DNA of 64,000 nt from Terrimesophilobacter sp044464485 (GCA_044464485.1 JBIQLG010000008.1:45160-109159); one strand, 5' to 3'; positions 8,055 to 20,315 are shown, numbered from the stretch's first letter. Notes: generated by a model not told the origin, from the sequence alone. Numbers and translations are program-made.

Positions 8055-8794
8055 CAGATGCCCGACTCTGCGGTGCGAACGAGAATCGCGTTGCTATCGG
8101 GACACAGGACAACGTCATCCGGAGCGGCGGCTCTGATCGCAGCCATGTCGCTCTCATTGAGCGTGACGCCGCTCGCGCTCGACGCGCCACCCTGAAGGTG
8201 CGAGGCGCCCATACCGTAACGTTCGCGCTGACGTTCATACAACGCGAGAAGGTCTTCTGGCAGCTTGCCCACAATTACCGCACGATTGGCAAGCGTGTGG
8301 TCGCGTTCTCCGTCGATCGTCGCAAGCGTGGCATCCCGCGTCGCTTCCGCTTCACTAATGTGTTCCACGAGTTCCTTGTGGCGTGACGATGATGCGCGTG
8401 CTGCGGATTCCAGTTCCTCGATGCGTTCCATGACGGCGAGCTGAATATCTTCGAGATCCGACTGCCTTTTACGAAGTGACGACAATTCCGCTTCAAGGCC
8501 AGCGACATCTTTCACGGATGAAGTGGACTCAAGTCGCCCGGTGTCGCGCGCGATGCGTGTCTCAACGACCTCGACATCCGATTCGACTCTGCGCAATTCG
8601 GAACGAGCATCCTCCAGCGCGCCGCTGTCGGAAACGCTGGAAAGCCTGGCCTTCTCGGCCTCTGCCGAAAGCTCGGCAATGTGGGCCAATTCGGGAAGTG
8701 ACGCCGCCCGATGAGCGAGTTGCTGGAGTTTGGTATCGATCGCCTGGAGATCCAAAAGCAGGGCCTGATCTTCGGGACTGGCTTTCAGCGCCAT
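8054..8794 (-). CDS. Coiled-coil hairpin protein of the C4-zinc-ribbon family (ribbon degenerate)
   Basis: Homologue of Rv2229c/CT398-like proteins, whose precise role is unknown. Residues 1-175 are rich in heptad-like E, R, L and A and should form a long antiparallel coiled coil. The C-terminus, including AAPDDVVLCPDSNAILVRT, aligns with the family's zinc ribbon. Only one cysteine remains; the CxxC pairs that normally hold zinc are replaced by S, A, G and D. The protein therefore probably does not bind zinc, which points to a structural rather than metal role in this lineage. The gene sits between Nif3-like and RNase H genes in a conserved operon. Confidence 0.82.
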   Translation of the reverse strand: MALKASPEDQALLLDLQAIDTKLQQLAHRAASLPELAHIAELSAEAEKARLSSVSDSGALEDARSELRRVESDVEVVETRIARDTGRLESTSSVKDVAGLEAELSSLRKRQSDLEDIQLAVMERIEELESAARASSSRHKELVEHISEAEATRDATLATIDGERDHTLANRAVIVGKLPEDLLALYERQRERYGMGASHLQGGASSASGVTLNESDMAAIRAAAPDDVVLCPDSNAILVRTAESGI

Positions 8795-8864
8795 CGCGGG
8801 GAACCGACTTTCTCTTGATTCTTAACTGTCATCTTGTCAACGGGCATGTTGCTGTCGCACGAAT

Positions 8865-9701
8865 CTATTGCACAATCGCGAAATCCCAGGGATCCGTGCG
8901 CACTTCGCTGATCGTCACCGTAACACCCGGAAGGGCGTCGCGGAGCTCCGCCGCCGCGACGTCAAGCCAGATCCATTCGCTTGCCCAGTGCGAAACATCG
9001 ATGAGCGCCGGGCCCGTCCCCAGCTTTGCTGTCTCACGGAAGGCGGATGCCGGATGATGCCGAAGATCCGAGGTGATGTAGGCGTCAGCGCCCAGCACCG
9101 CGGCGTCGTCCAGGTAACTGTCCCCCGCTCCCGCGCAGAGCGCGACCGTGGAAATCGACGCGTCATAGTCGCCGGAAACCCGTACGCCGGTTGCGGTGGG
9201 CGGAAGAATCTCGGCGAGAGTGTGGGCGAGCCTGCCCAGCGTCGTAGGTTCAGCGCATTTTCCCACTCGACCGATCCCACCGTCTGCCGAGGCGCCGCTG
9301 ACGATCGGCTCCGTGTCGACGAGACCGAGTTGCCGGGCGAGCTCGGCAGACGTTCCGGTATGCACGACATCCGCATTCGTGTGCGAGACGTAGAGCGCAC
9401 AACCGCCGCGTATCAGCCGCGAGACCACGGCGCCCTTGAAGCCGTCTTCTGCAATGTCAGTGACACCCCGCAACAGGAGCGGGTGGTGGGCGAGAAGCAT
9501 GTTCGCGCCGAGTGCCAGCGCTTCGTCTGCGATTTCCGGCACCGCGTCGACGCACAAATGTATGTGGCTCACGGCAGCGTAAGGATTGCCCGAGACGAGA
9601 CCGATCGCATCCCATTGCTCGGCACCGGATGCTGGCCACAGCCGTTCGATTGCCGTAGCAATTTCCGCGACCGTCACCGCGTACGAGTCCTTCTGCGCCA
9701 T
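8865..9701 (-). CDS. Nif3-like dinuclear metal centre protein
   Basis: Member of the NIF3/GTP cyclohydrolase I type 2 family (Rv2230c type), forming hexameric toroids with a dinuclear metal site; the substrate is not established. The 278 residues show metal-site motifs LLAHHPLLLRG near 70-80, SHTNADVV near 105 and the C-terminal DVSHWASEW, which supplies His and Glu. It lacks the large PII-like insertion seen in longer members. ATG 9701 gives the normal N-terminus ending in the TVAEIATAIERLWP helix. It is 33 bp downstream of the permease gene and upstream of the coiled-coil gene. Confidence 0.88.
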   Translation of the reverse strand: MAQKDSYAVTVAEIATAIERLWPASGAEQWDAIGLVSGNPYAAVSHIHLCVDAVPEIADEALALGANMLLAHHPLLLRGVTDIAEDGFKGAVVSRLIRGGCALYVSHTNADVVHTGTSAELARQLGLVDTEPIVSGASADGGIGRVGKCAEPTTLGRLAHTLAEILPPTATGVRVSGDYDASISTVALCAGAGDSYLDDAAVLGADAYITSDLRHHPASAFRETAKLGTGPALIDVSHWASEWIWLDVAAAELRDALPGVTVTISEVRTDPWDFAIVQ

Positions 9702-9734
9702 TCACTCAGTCTAGGTCGCACATCCCACGCGACG

Positions 9735-12311
9735 TCATTCCGCTGTGGATGCGGTCCTCGTTACTCTCGGTTCCTCCTGACGCCGAATGGCCGGGATACC
9801 GGCGACGATGGGAGTGAGAATACCCACCGCGAGGGCCACGAACACGCCAAGGTCGCTGCCGGCCAGATCGCTTGTACGAGGGATTCCGGATAGCGAAAAC
9901 AGGTACCCCTGCCAACTCAGCCAACCGACGGTGGCCGTCGTGAGCCCGAACCCCACGGCAGAAGCGACGACGAGCATCGCGAGATTGACCCAGCGCACGC
10001 TCGGATATGCGCCTCCCGGTCGCACGAGCGATTCGGAGTCGAATCGTTTGCTCCGAATCATCATTTCGGAACCGAAAATTCCGGCCCATGCCGCGATGGG
10101 GACCGCCAGACTCGTGGCGACATCCCGCAACACCTCCACGAAGGTGGAGAGCGAAAGAGTCAGCAGCACTGCGACAACGGCGAGGAGTGCGCCGGAGATG
10201 AGTGTGGCGGCCGGCCTGCGCATCCGCAATCCGACGGCGTGCAACGCGAAGCCTCCCGAATAGATGGAGACCACCACTCCTGCGACAAGGCCAAGACCAA
10301 GTGCCGCGATGAGCGGTATCGGGTACCAGACGGGAATGAGCAGTGCGATCGTGTCAAGAGGGGCATCGAGCAGCCCCCGGGCAACGTCAGGGTTCGATGC
10401 CGCGAGAATGGCGCCATACGTAATGAGAACGAACGCGGGAATTGTCGACCCGAACGTGGACCACAGCATGCTCGAAGCGCCGGATCCGGTGGGTCGCTGG
10501 TACCGCGCGAGGTCCGCGCTACTCACCGCCCACACAAGGCCCACAAAGCTGAACACGAGAACGGCTCCCGTCACCACAAGAATCCAGGGCCCGTCACCTA
10601 CCGTGAGCGCGGCCGCGAAATCAACGGCGTGCCATGTGATCAAAATGAGCCCGACGATGAGAAGCGCAGAAACTATCGTGAAAACCAGGTGCACTCGCGC
10701 AATGAGCCCATAGCCGAAATAGGCCATGACGAGCGCAACCAGGAAACCGAGAGCCAATCCGATGATGGTGACCTGCATTTCGCTGAGCGGGCCGGTGAGA
10801 TCCGCGCCGGCGAGGATGCGGGCCGTGCCGGCAGCGAGGAACCACAAGAGCACGGCACCCCAAAACACGCGCACGATAACAGCGAGTAGCGACGGCAGCA
10901 CGTTGCCGAGATGACCGAAGGTTGCGCGAGAAACAATCATGGTCGGTTGGCCGCTCCATTTGCCCGCGAGCGTTCCCAAACCGAGTGGAAGGAAGGACAC
11001 CGCAACACCGATGAGGGTTGCGACGATGGCCTGGCGCAAGCTCATTCCCAGCGCAAACACGGCACCACCGAAAGCAACGCTAACAACCGATGAGTTCGCC
11101 GCGAACCAGAGCCAGAACAATCGAGACGCTCGACCAGCCCGCTGCTCAAGTTTTGTCGGTTCGGTAGAAACCTCTTCGACGCGGAACGCGGACGGCGAGA
11201 CCGGGTTCGGCGCGGCACCCGGGCTATCGGGAACATTCACGTTCGAACTCGCGAGTGGCTCAGCCGGAGCAATGGGAGCTTCGGGGAGAATCGCAATACC
11301 TTCCGACGTCACGGGGAACGGTCCGAACACATCTGCAAAGGCTCGATCCGTGTCAGCGATGTCGTCGTCGAGAACCGAGTCAGGGTTGTGATCCACGACT
11401 TCGTCGTGGATTGCGAACGCCTGAGGCTCTTCGTCCGCAGCCTCGGACGCACCCCCGATAATCGAATCAAAGTCGAAAGCATCGACGGTGGGGCGCACCT
11501 CGGCCGGTTCGACGAGATCCGGAATCATCGGCGCAACTGGCGGCGGCGGGGGCGGAACCGGAGCGGGAGCAGGCGGTGCTTCGGATGCAGGAGGTGCAGC
11601 GGGGGCGGCAGGCTCAGCAGGGCGCGCGGTGATCGAATGGCCAGGTGGAGGCGGGATGTCGGAAACGGGCGCCGTCATCGGTGCCGGCGCTGACAGCAGC
11701 GCATCGTCATGGACGTCATCCATCCGAAAGACATGAGTGGATTCCACGGAGTCGAAGTCTGATCCTGCCGCCGAATCGCCCATTCCGGCCGCACGGCTGC
11801 TGTCAAGAATGTCATGCAGTTCCTCGCGGGCGGACTGCACAGCGGCCGACGTGTCCGGCGCACCGGAATCGGCCATCGATTGCTGCCACCGCTCAAATTC
11901 CTGGGCATCGGCTTCACGCAGCCGCAATTGCTCTTCAAGTTGCGACATGATCGCGGCCGGGTCCTCGCCGCGCTCCGCGCGCTGCGCCAGGCTCGCGGCA
12001 AGTTCCGTCGTCGGCATCGATCGTCTCACGGGAGGCGGAATCGGGTTCGCGTCGACGGGCTCGTCAGGGTCCACCGTTTCCTGCGCAGAGTTCCGTTCCT
12101 CGCTGTGCACGGTGTGAATCGCCCCGGTGTGCGCAATGCGTTCGAAGTCTTCCTCGAGAGCGCGAGCAAGATCGTCATCGCTCGTGTCAGAGGCTCCGCT
12201 CGACGGAGGTGGCGTCCAGGTTGACCGTCTGGCTCCCAACTGGTCGCCAAAGACCGCATTCCCCGCCTCGGATTCGAGGTCGTCTTCGGCCGGGTTGTCA
12301 TCGTCAACCAT
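9735..12311 (-). CDS. NCS1-type (purine/cytosine permease-like) membrane protein with long disordered N-terminus
   Basis: An 858-residue protein in two parts. Residues 1 to about 395 are hydrophilic and rich in D, E, A, P and S, with a proline stretch near 250 and no recognised fold. Residues from about 400 to 845 hold around 12 hydrophobic segments and resemble purine-cytosine permeases: a motif FWLWFAANSSVVSVAFGGA opens the domain, followed by SRATFGHLGN and SSADLARYQRP. The substrate cannot be told; cytosine, hydantoin or vitamin transport are family precedents. The cytoplasmic extension nearly doubles the usual length of about 450. It lies upstream of the Nif3-like gene on the same strand, and its ATG at 12311 is 64 bp from the tRNA-Val gene. 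Confidence 0.82.
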   Translation of the reverse strand: MVDDDNPAEDDLESEAGNAVFGDQLGARRSTWTPPPSSGASDTSDDDLARALEEDFERIAHTGAIHTVHSEERNSAQETVDPDEPVDANPIPPPVRRSMPTTELAASLAQRAERGEDPAAIMSQLEEQLRLREADAQEFERWQQSMADSGAPDTSAAVQSAREELHDILDSSRAAGMGDSAAGSDFDSVESTHVFRMDDVHDDALLSAPAPMTAPVSDIPPPPGHSITARPAEPAAPAAPPASEAPPAPAPVPPPPPPVAPMIPDLVEPAEVRPTVDAFDFDSIIGGASEAADEEPQAFAIHDEVVDHNPDSVLDDDIADTDRAFADVFGPFPVTSEGIAILPEAPIAPAEPLASSNVNVPDSPGAAPNPVSPSAFRVEEVSTEPTKLEQRAGRASRLFWLWFAANSSVVSVAFGGAVFALGMSLRQAIVATLIGVAVSFLPLGLGTLAGKWSGQPTMIVSRATFGHLGNVLPSLLAVIVRVFWGAVLLWFLAAGTARILAGADLTGPLSEMQVTIIGLALGFLVALVMAYFGYGLIARVHLVFTIVSALLIVGLILITWHAVDFAAALTVGDGPWILVVTGAVLVFSFVGLVWAVSSADLARYQRPTGSGASSMLWSTFGSTIPAFVLITYGAILAASNPDVARGLLDAPLDTIALLIPVWYPIPLIAALGLGLVAGVVVSIYSGGFALHAVGLRMRRPAATLISGALLAVVAVLLTLSLSTFVEVLRDVATSLAVPIAAWAGIFGSEMMIRSKRFDSESLVRPGGAYPSVRWVNLAMLVVASAVGFGLTTATVGWLSWQGYLFSLSGIPRTSDLAGSDLGVFVALAVGILTPIVAGIPAIRRQEEPRVTRTASTAE

Positions 12312-12374
12312 GGCTCAGATACTACGGCGTGCCGCGGATCTCGCACACATGGCGTGCCGAGCATGCAAAAACAG

Positions 12375-12447
12375 TGGGCCCTACCGGGATCGAACCGATG
12401 ACATCCACGGTGTAAACGTGGCGCTCTACCAGCTGAGCTAAAGGCCC
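12375..12447 (-). tRNA. tRNA-Val (anticodon TAC)
   Basis: A 73-base cloverleaf on the minus strand. The acceptor GGGCCTT pairs with AGGGCCC (one G-U), the D arm is GCTC/GAGC, the anticodon stem is CCACG/CGTGG with loop TTTACAC, and the T arm is ATCGG/CCGGT with loop TTCGATC. Anticodon TAC reads valine codons GUA and GUG. CCA is not encoded. A five-T run follows the 3' end. Confidence 0.97.
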
Positions 12448-12682
12448 GTGCCCGCAAACGCGGGACGACGATCAATGATACCCGGAGGGAACCGCGAGTA
12501 CACCCGCTCCGGTCCCCGGAGGCCGAACGCTGATTCCGAACGAAACCATGACAAGCTGGACTCACTAGAATTGGCGTGCTCCAGCAACCAGAACCCATCG
12601 CTGCAATCCGGCCGTGGCGGCAAGTTGCACCATCAGCACCGTGCGAACCAGCGCAACGAACGAGAACCATGCGAGGCCAACC

Positions 12683-15409
<2,727 letters not shown>

Positions 15410-15424
15410 GCGGAAACGAGAATT

Positions 15425-16642
15425 ATGTCCCCCGACACGGCGGGCACCGCTGCCGCGAAAACCAAGGATCAGACACTCGCGTGGCTGAAAACCGTGTCGG
15501 GCGAACTCGCGACTGCCACCCTTAAACGGTTGGAAGATACCCTCCCGTGGTACCGGGAGATGCCGCCAGGCCGTCGGTCCGCGGTGGGAATGGTCGCACA
15601 GGCCGGCATTTCCTCGTTCATCCAGTGGTATGACGATCCTGAGTCGACGCCCTGGATTGCCGCAGACGTCTTCGGAGTTGCACCACGGGAGTTGCTGCGC
15701 TCGGTGAGCCTCACGCAAACGCTTCAACTCATCAAGGCGACAGTGGAAGTCGTCGAAGACCGAGTGAAAGGCCGCGACGAGTCACTGCGTGAAGCGATTC
15801 TCAAGTATTCGAGGGAAATCGCCTTCGGGGCGGCGGATGTTTATGCTCGCGCTGCTGAGGCGAGAGGCCTCTGGGACGCGCGATTGGAGGCCCTGGTCGT
15901 CGACAGCATCCTGAGTGGAGAGTACGACGACGAACTTCCCAGTCGCATCGCCGCCCTCGGCTGGCACGGCCATGGCGAAGTTTCCGTACTCGTCGGGACG
16001 ACTCCAAAGCAATTGGATGTCGACATGCTTCGCCGCACGGCTCGCCATCTGGACGCGGATGTGCTGATTGGTGTTCAGGGCGCACGGCTCGTGCTCGTCA
16101 TTGGCCGCGCCTTGCCCGCACCCGCCAGTGACGACGAAACCGCTTCGCCGCCGATCTCCTTTCTCGAGATCGCCACTGCACTGGAACCGGGGTTCGGCGA
16201 CGGATATCTGGTGCTCGGCCACGACGTTCCGAGCCTCGTCGATGCGAACCGCAGCGCGAAGGCGGCACTCGCCGGATTTGCCGTTGCACGGTCATGGCGG
16301 AATGCTCCGCGCCCGACGCTCGCGGACGATCTGCTCCCCGAGCGCGCACTGGCTGGTGACCCTCTGGCCCGTGCCACGCTGTTGACCCGCATTTACCGGC
16401 CACTCCATTCGCACGCCAGCGACTTGCTCAACACCCTGTGGGCCTATCTTGACAACGGCCGCTCCCTCGAAGCCACAGCGCGGGAGCTTTTCGTTCACCC
16501 CAACACGGTTCGCTACCGACTCAAGCGCGTTTCGGAACTCATCGGCTACGACGCAACAGGCGCGCGCGAGTCCCTCATATTGCAGGCAGCTCTTATCATC
16601 GGTTCCATTTCGGAGTCGGAGAAGCTCGGTCGACGCCGCTGA
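15425..16642 (+). CDS. fasR: PucR-type transcriptional activator of fatty-acid synthesis (FasR-like)
   Basis: A 405-residue regulator with a C-terminal PucR helix-turn-helix (LEATARELFVHPNTVRYRLK, near residues 350-370) and an N-terminal region resembling the regulator encoded between aceE and fabD in Streptomyces (FasR) and mycobacteria (Rv2242). In Streptomyces coelicolor FasR activates the fabDHPF operon. Placement directly before fabD supports the same role here. It begins 15 bp after aceE, so it may be cotranscribed with it. The effector is unknown; acyl-CoA sensing is plausible but not shown. The symbol follows the Streptomyces usage, not the unrelated TetR-type FasR of corynebacteria. 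Confidence 0.85.
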   Translation: MSPDTAGTAAAKTKDQTLAWLKTVSGELATATLKRLEDTLPWYREMPPGRRSAVGMVAQAGISSFIQWYDDPESTPWIAADVFGVAPRELLRSVSLTQTLQLIKATVEVVEDRVKGRDESLREAILKYSREIAFGAADVYARAAEARGLWDARLEALVVDSILSGEYDDELPSRIAALGWHGHGEVSVLVGTTPKQLDVDMLRRTARHLDADVLIGVQGARLVLVIGRALPAPASDDETASPPISFLEIATALEPGFGDGYLVLGHDVPSLVDANRSAKAALAGFAVARSWRNAPRPTLADDLLPERALAGDPLARATLLTRIYRPLHSHASDLLNTLWAYLDNGRSLEATARELFVHPNTVRYRLKRVSELIGYDATGARESLILQAALIIGSISESEKLGRRR

Positions 16643-16739
16643 GCCAGCCATCCGCGTCGCGACGCGCGACCTCCGTGTCGATCGCGAGCGCGTGAGCTTT
16701 TGTGGATAAGCACCAAGGGGACGCCTCGTATTTGAAGCG

Positions 16740-16753
16740 AAGCGATAACGCTT
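16740..16753. promoter_or_regulatory. Candidate FasR operator upstream of fabD
   Basis: Perfect inverted repeat AAGCG-ATAA-CGCTT. If the fabD mRNA begins at its GTG (16782), the palindrome is centred at about -35, where a class II activator would bind. A weak -10-like CAGACT lies at 16770-16775 and no good -35 is visible, as expected of an activator-dependent promoter. Inference from position only. Confidence 0.35.
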
Positions 16754-16781
16754 GGGCGACTTTTGTTGGCAGACTAGTCAC

Positions 16782-17696
16782 GTGATTGTCATCGTGTGCC
16801 CTGGACAGGGTTCTCAAACGCCCGGATTCCTGTCTCCCTGGCTTGAGGTACCCGGCCTTGCTGATCGCCTTCAACGGTATTCGGATGCGGCGGGAATCGA
16901 CCTCGCGCGGCACGGCACTGTCTCGGACGCCGACACCATCCGCGACACGAGAGTCGCTCAGCCGCTCATTGTTGCCGCCGGCCTTCTGACGCTCGGCGTG
17001 CTTCTTGATGGCCAGCGGGAACGCGTGGGTGGCATCGCGGGGCATTCGGTGGGAGAGATCACGGCAGCTGCAGCTGCCGGAATCTTCAGTGACGAGGTGG
17101 CGATGTCCCTTGTCGCCGAGCGTGGAAGAGCCATGGCGGATGCCGCGGCCCTCACCCCGACGGGAATGAGCGCAGTCGTCGGTGCCAACGAAACAGAATT
17201 GCTCGCTCAATTGGATGAGTTGGGACTGGAGCCCGCGAACTTCAACGGGGGTGGCCAGATCGTCGTGGCCGGAACCATCGATGCGTTGGATGCGTTGAAA
17301 AGCGCGCCGCCTGCCGGCGCGCGCGTGATTCCGCTGCAGGTGGCGGGCGCATTCCACACCCGCTACATGGTGCCTGCTGTCGATCGCCTCCAGTCGGTGG
17401 CCGCATCGATTGACCCGCGCAATCCATCGATGACGATCTGGTCCAATCGAGACGGGAAGCGAGTATCCGGAGGGCGGGCATTTCTGGACCTACTCGTTGG
17501 TCAGGTGTCGTCGCCGGTTCGCTGGGACAAATGCATGGAATCATTTGAGAACGCAGGAGTGACCGGCATCATTGAGGTTTCGCCTGCGGGCGCGCTCGTC
17601 GGACTCGCCAAGCGAGGGCTCAAGGGAGTGCCGACTGTTGCTGTAAAAACCCCGGACGATGTTGCCGCTGCTATCGAAATGCTGGAGACCTCATGA
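16782..17696 (+). CDS. fabD: Malonyl-CoA:ACP acyltransferase
   Basis: Loads malonate onto acyl carrier protein for chain extension. Start GTG 16782 gives a 304-residue protein beginning MIVIVCPGQGSQTPG; the frame extends upstream to 16752, but those codons are not conserved. The GQGSQ oxyanion motif is at residues 8-12, the nucleophile is S89 in GHSVGE, and H192 (GAFHTRYM) is the catalytic His. The stop overlaps the fabH start by four bases (ATGA). First gene of the fabD-fabH-acpP-fabF cluster. Confidence 0.95.
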   Translation: MIVIVCPGQGSQTPGFLSPWLEVPGLADRLQRYSDAAGIDLARHGTVSDADTIRDTRVAQPLIVAAGLLTLGVLLDGQRERVGGIAGHSVGEITAAAAAGIFSDEVAMSLVAERGRAMADAAALTPTGMSAVVGANETELLAQLDELGLEPANFNGGGQIVVAGTIDALDALKSAPPAGARVIPLQVAGAFHTRYMVPAVDRLQSVAASIDPRNPSMTIWSNRDGKRVSGGRAFLDLLVGQVSSPVRWDKCMESFENAGVTGIIEVSPAGALVGLAKRGLKGVPTVAVKTPDDVAAAIEMLETS

Positions 17697-18697
17697 CACC
17701 CCCCACACTCAAACAGTCTTCTGGAGCGAAATTCACCCGACTTTACGGGTTTGGGGCCGCGCGGGGCGACCGCGTCGTGCCCAATGACGAACTCGTCGGC
17801 CCGATCGATTCGAGCGACGAGTGGATTCAGCAGCGCACGGGAATTGTGACGCGCACAAGGGCATCCGTGGGACTCCTTGCTGTCGATCTGGCAACCGAAG
17901 CGGCGAAAGAGGCGATTGACGTCTCGGGTGTCGATCCCAAGGACATTGATCTGGTCATCATCGCGACGATCAGCAACGTGCAGCAAACGCCGTCGATGGC
18001 CGCGGTCGTCGCCGACCGTGTCGGAGCAAATCCCGCAGCAGCATACGACGCAAATGCCGCGTGCGCCGGGTATTCCTATGCCATAACTCAGGCAGACGCA
18101 CTCATCCGGTCCGGTGCTGCCCGATATGCGCTCGTCGTCGGCGCGGAAAAGCTGTCTGACGTCGTCGACCCGACAGACCGGTCCATTTCTTTCTTGCTCG
18201 GGGATGGCGCTGGCGCAGTGATTGTAGGTCCGAGCGACACACCGGGCATCTCCCCCGCCGTGTGGGGATCTGACGGCTCCAAAGCTTCCGCCGTAGGTAT
18301 GAATGCAACGCTCATCGACTACCGCGAGGGGGATGCCAACTGGCCGACGCTGAGGCAGGAGGGCCAAACCGTGTTTCGCTGGGCAGTATGGGACATGGCG
18401 AAAGTGGCGAAGAAAGCCCTGGAACTCGCGGGAATCACAGCGGATGACCTTGCCGCGTTCATTCCGCACCAGGCGAACATGCGCATTATCGACGAGTTCG
18501 CAAAGCAGCTGAAACTTCCGGAATCCGTCATCATCGCCCGCGATATCGAGACCACCGGAAATACGTCTGCCGCGTCCATCCCGCTCGCGACACATAGACT
18601 CCTGAAGGAGCATCCGGAGCTCTCCGGCGGCCTCGCACTGCAAATCGGTTTCGGTGCAGGGCTCGTTTATGGGGCGCAGGTCGTCGTCCTGCCCTAA
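17693..18697 (+). CDS. fabH: 3-oxoacyl-ACP synthase III
   Basis: Initiating condensing enzyme: joins an acyl-CoA primer to malonyl-ACP. The 334 residues carry the KASIII triad C124 (NAACAGYSYA), H259 (FIPHQANMR) and N290 (ETTGNTSAAS). Actinobacterial FabH commonly prefers branched primers. ATG 17693 overlaps fabD. The protein is about 15 residues longer at the N-terminus than E. coli FabH, normal for this group. Confidence 0.96.
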   Translation: MTPPTLKQSSGAKFTRLYGFGAARGDRVVPNDELVGPIDSSDEWIQQRTGIVTRTRASVGLLAVDLATEAAKEAIDVSGVDPKDIDLVIIATISNVQQTPSMAAVVADRVGANPAAAYDANAACAGYSYAITQADALIRSGAARYALVVGAEKLSDVVDPTDRSISFLLGDGAGAVIVGPSDTPGISPAVWGSDGSKASAVGMNATLIDYREGDANWPTLRQEGQTVFRWAVWDMAKVAKKALELAGITADDLAAFIPHQANMRIIDEFAKQLKLPESVIIARDIETTGNTSAASIPLATHRLLKEHPELSGGLALQIGFGAGLVYGAQVVVLP

Positions 18698-18736
18698 ACT
18701 TATTCCCGGTCATCAATACCCCAAGGAGATAACACA

Positions 18737-18985
18737 ATGGCATTGTCCACCGAAGAAGTTCTGGCCGGCCTCGCCGAGCTCATCAATGACGAAACCGGCA
18801 TTGCGACAGACACTGTCGAGCTGGACAAGTCGTTCACTGACGATCTTGACATCGACTCGATCTCGATGATGACCATCGTGGTCAACGCGGAAGAGAAGTT
18901 CGACGTGAAGATCCCGGATGACGAGGTCAAGAATCTGAAGACCGTCGGCGATGCGGTCAGCTACATCGTCAAGGCTCAGAACTAG
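18737..18985 (+). CDS. acpP: Acyl carrier protein
   Basis: Carries growing fatty acyl chains on a phosphopantetheine arm. The 82 residues are acidic, with attachment serine S41 in LDIDSISMM; the family usually has DSL here, so the Ile is a small variation. A strong ribosome-binding site (AAGGAGAT) lies nine bases before ATG 18737. It is located 39 bp after fabH and 91 bp before fabF in one transcription unit. Confidence 0.96.
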   Translation: MALSTEEVLAGLAELINDETGIATDTVELDKSFTDDLDIDSISMMTIVVNAEEKFDVKIPDDEVKNLKTVGDAVSYIVKAQN

Positions 18986-19076
18986 TTGTTGCGCCCTCGG
19001 CTCTCCCGCACTTCCAGTCGCACTGGTGGCGCGGGCGGCCGGGGGCTCGCAGTTTCATCGATAGAAGGACTTTTCA

Positions 19077-20315
19077 ATGGCGCTCAAGAAGATCGTGGTC
19101 ACCGGTATCGGAGCCAGTTCACCCCTGGGCGGTACGGCTCGGGATTCGTGGAACAATCTGCTTGCGGGTGAATCCGGCGTCCACTCCCTCGACTACGACT
19201 GGGTCGAAAAGTACGAGCTGCCGGTAACGTTCGCGGCCGAGGCGCGCGTGCGTCCGGAGGAGGTACTCGAGCGTACGGAGGCAAAGCGCCTCGACCCGTC
19301 TTCACAATTCGCCATCGTTTCGGCCGGCGAAGCCTGGGCGGATGCTGGCTCACCTGACGTGGATCCCGAGCGACTCGGTGTCGACTACGCCACCGGTATC
19401 GGCGGACTGTGGAGCCTTCTGAACGCGTGGGACACCCTGCGCGAGCGAGGTACTCGGCGAGTACTGCCCATGACAGTGCCCATGCTGATGCCCAACGCAG
19501 CGTCTGCTGCCATTTCCATGAAGTTCCATGCGCGCGCGTTTGCTCGCACCGTCGCTTCGGCGTGCGCATCCAGCACGGAGTCTCTTGTGAGCGCCTACGA
19601 GCACCTGCAGCTGGGTCTTGCGGATGTCATCATCGCGGGAGGCACCGAGTCCGCCATCCACCCCATAACTCTCTCTGCATTTTCCTCGATGCAGGCCTTG
19701 TCTCGGCGCAACGATTCGCCGGAGACCGCCTCACGCCCGTACAACGTCGATCGCGACGGGTTCGTCATGGGTGAAGGTGCCGCGAGTTTGGTACTCGAAA
19801 CCGAGGAACACGCGCTCGCGCGCGGCGCACGAATTTACGCGGAACTGGCCGGTGGTGGAATTACCGCGGACTCCTACCACATCACCGCCAACGACCCCGA
19901 AGGGTTGGGCGCTTCCCGCGCGATCGCGTTGGCGTTGGAGCACGCGGGTGCTTCACCCAACGACGTCACCCACATCAATGCTCATGCAACGAGCACTCCG
20001 GTCGGCGACATCGCAGAATATGCCGCGCTCAAAGTCGCTTTTGGCGACCGGCTGCACGACATCCCCGTGTCGGCCACGAAGGGCGCCACAGGGCATCTGT
20101 TGGGCGGTACTGGCGCGCTGGAAGCGATCTTCACTCTTCTGGCGGTGCACGAGCGCACCGCGCCGCCGACGATCAATCTCAGCGAGCAGGATCCCGAGAT
20201 CCCGCTGGATGTCGTGACATCACCGCGTCCGCTCGGTGACGGACCGCAGCTCGCGATCAGCAATTCCTTCGGTTTCGGCGGCCACAACGCGGTAGTGGCG
20301 TTCCGCAGCGTCTGA
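19077..20315 (+). CDS. fabF: 3-oxoacyl-ACP synthase II
   Basis: Elongating condensing enzyme of type II fatty-acid synthesis. The 412 residues contain the Cys-His-His triad: C163 (SACASSTES), H303 (INAHATSTP) and H340 (KGATGHLLG). A ribosome-binding site (GAAGGA) precedes ATG 19077. Last gene of the fab cluster; it ends eight bases from the convergent GNAT gene. Confidence 0.96.
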   Translation: MALKKIVVTGIGASSPLGGTARDSWNNLLAGESGVHSLDYDWVEKYELPVTFAAEARVRPEEVLERTEAKRLDPSSQFAIVSAGEAWADAGSPDVDPERLGVDYATGIGGLWSLLNAWDTLRERGTRRVLPMTVPMLMPNAASAAISMKFHARAFARTVASACASSTESLVSAYEHLQLGLADVIIAGGTESAIHPITLSAFSSMQALSRRNDSPETASRPYNVDRDGFVMGEGAASLVLETEEHALARGARIYAELAGGGITADSYHITANDPEGLGASRAIALALEHAGASPNDVTHINAHATSTPVGDIAEYAALKVAFGDRLHDIPVSATKGATGHLLGGTGALEAIFTLLAVHERTAPPTINLSEQDPEIPLDVVTSPRPLGDGPQLAISNSFGFGGHNAVVAFRSV

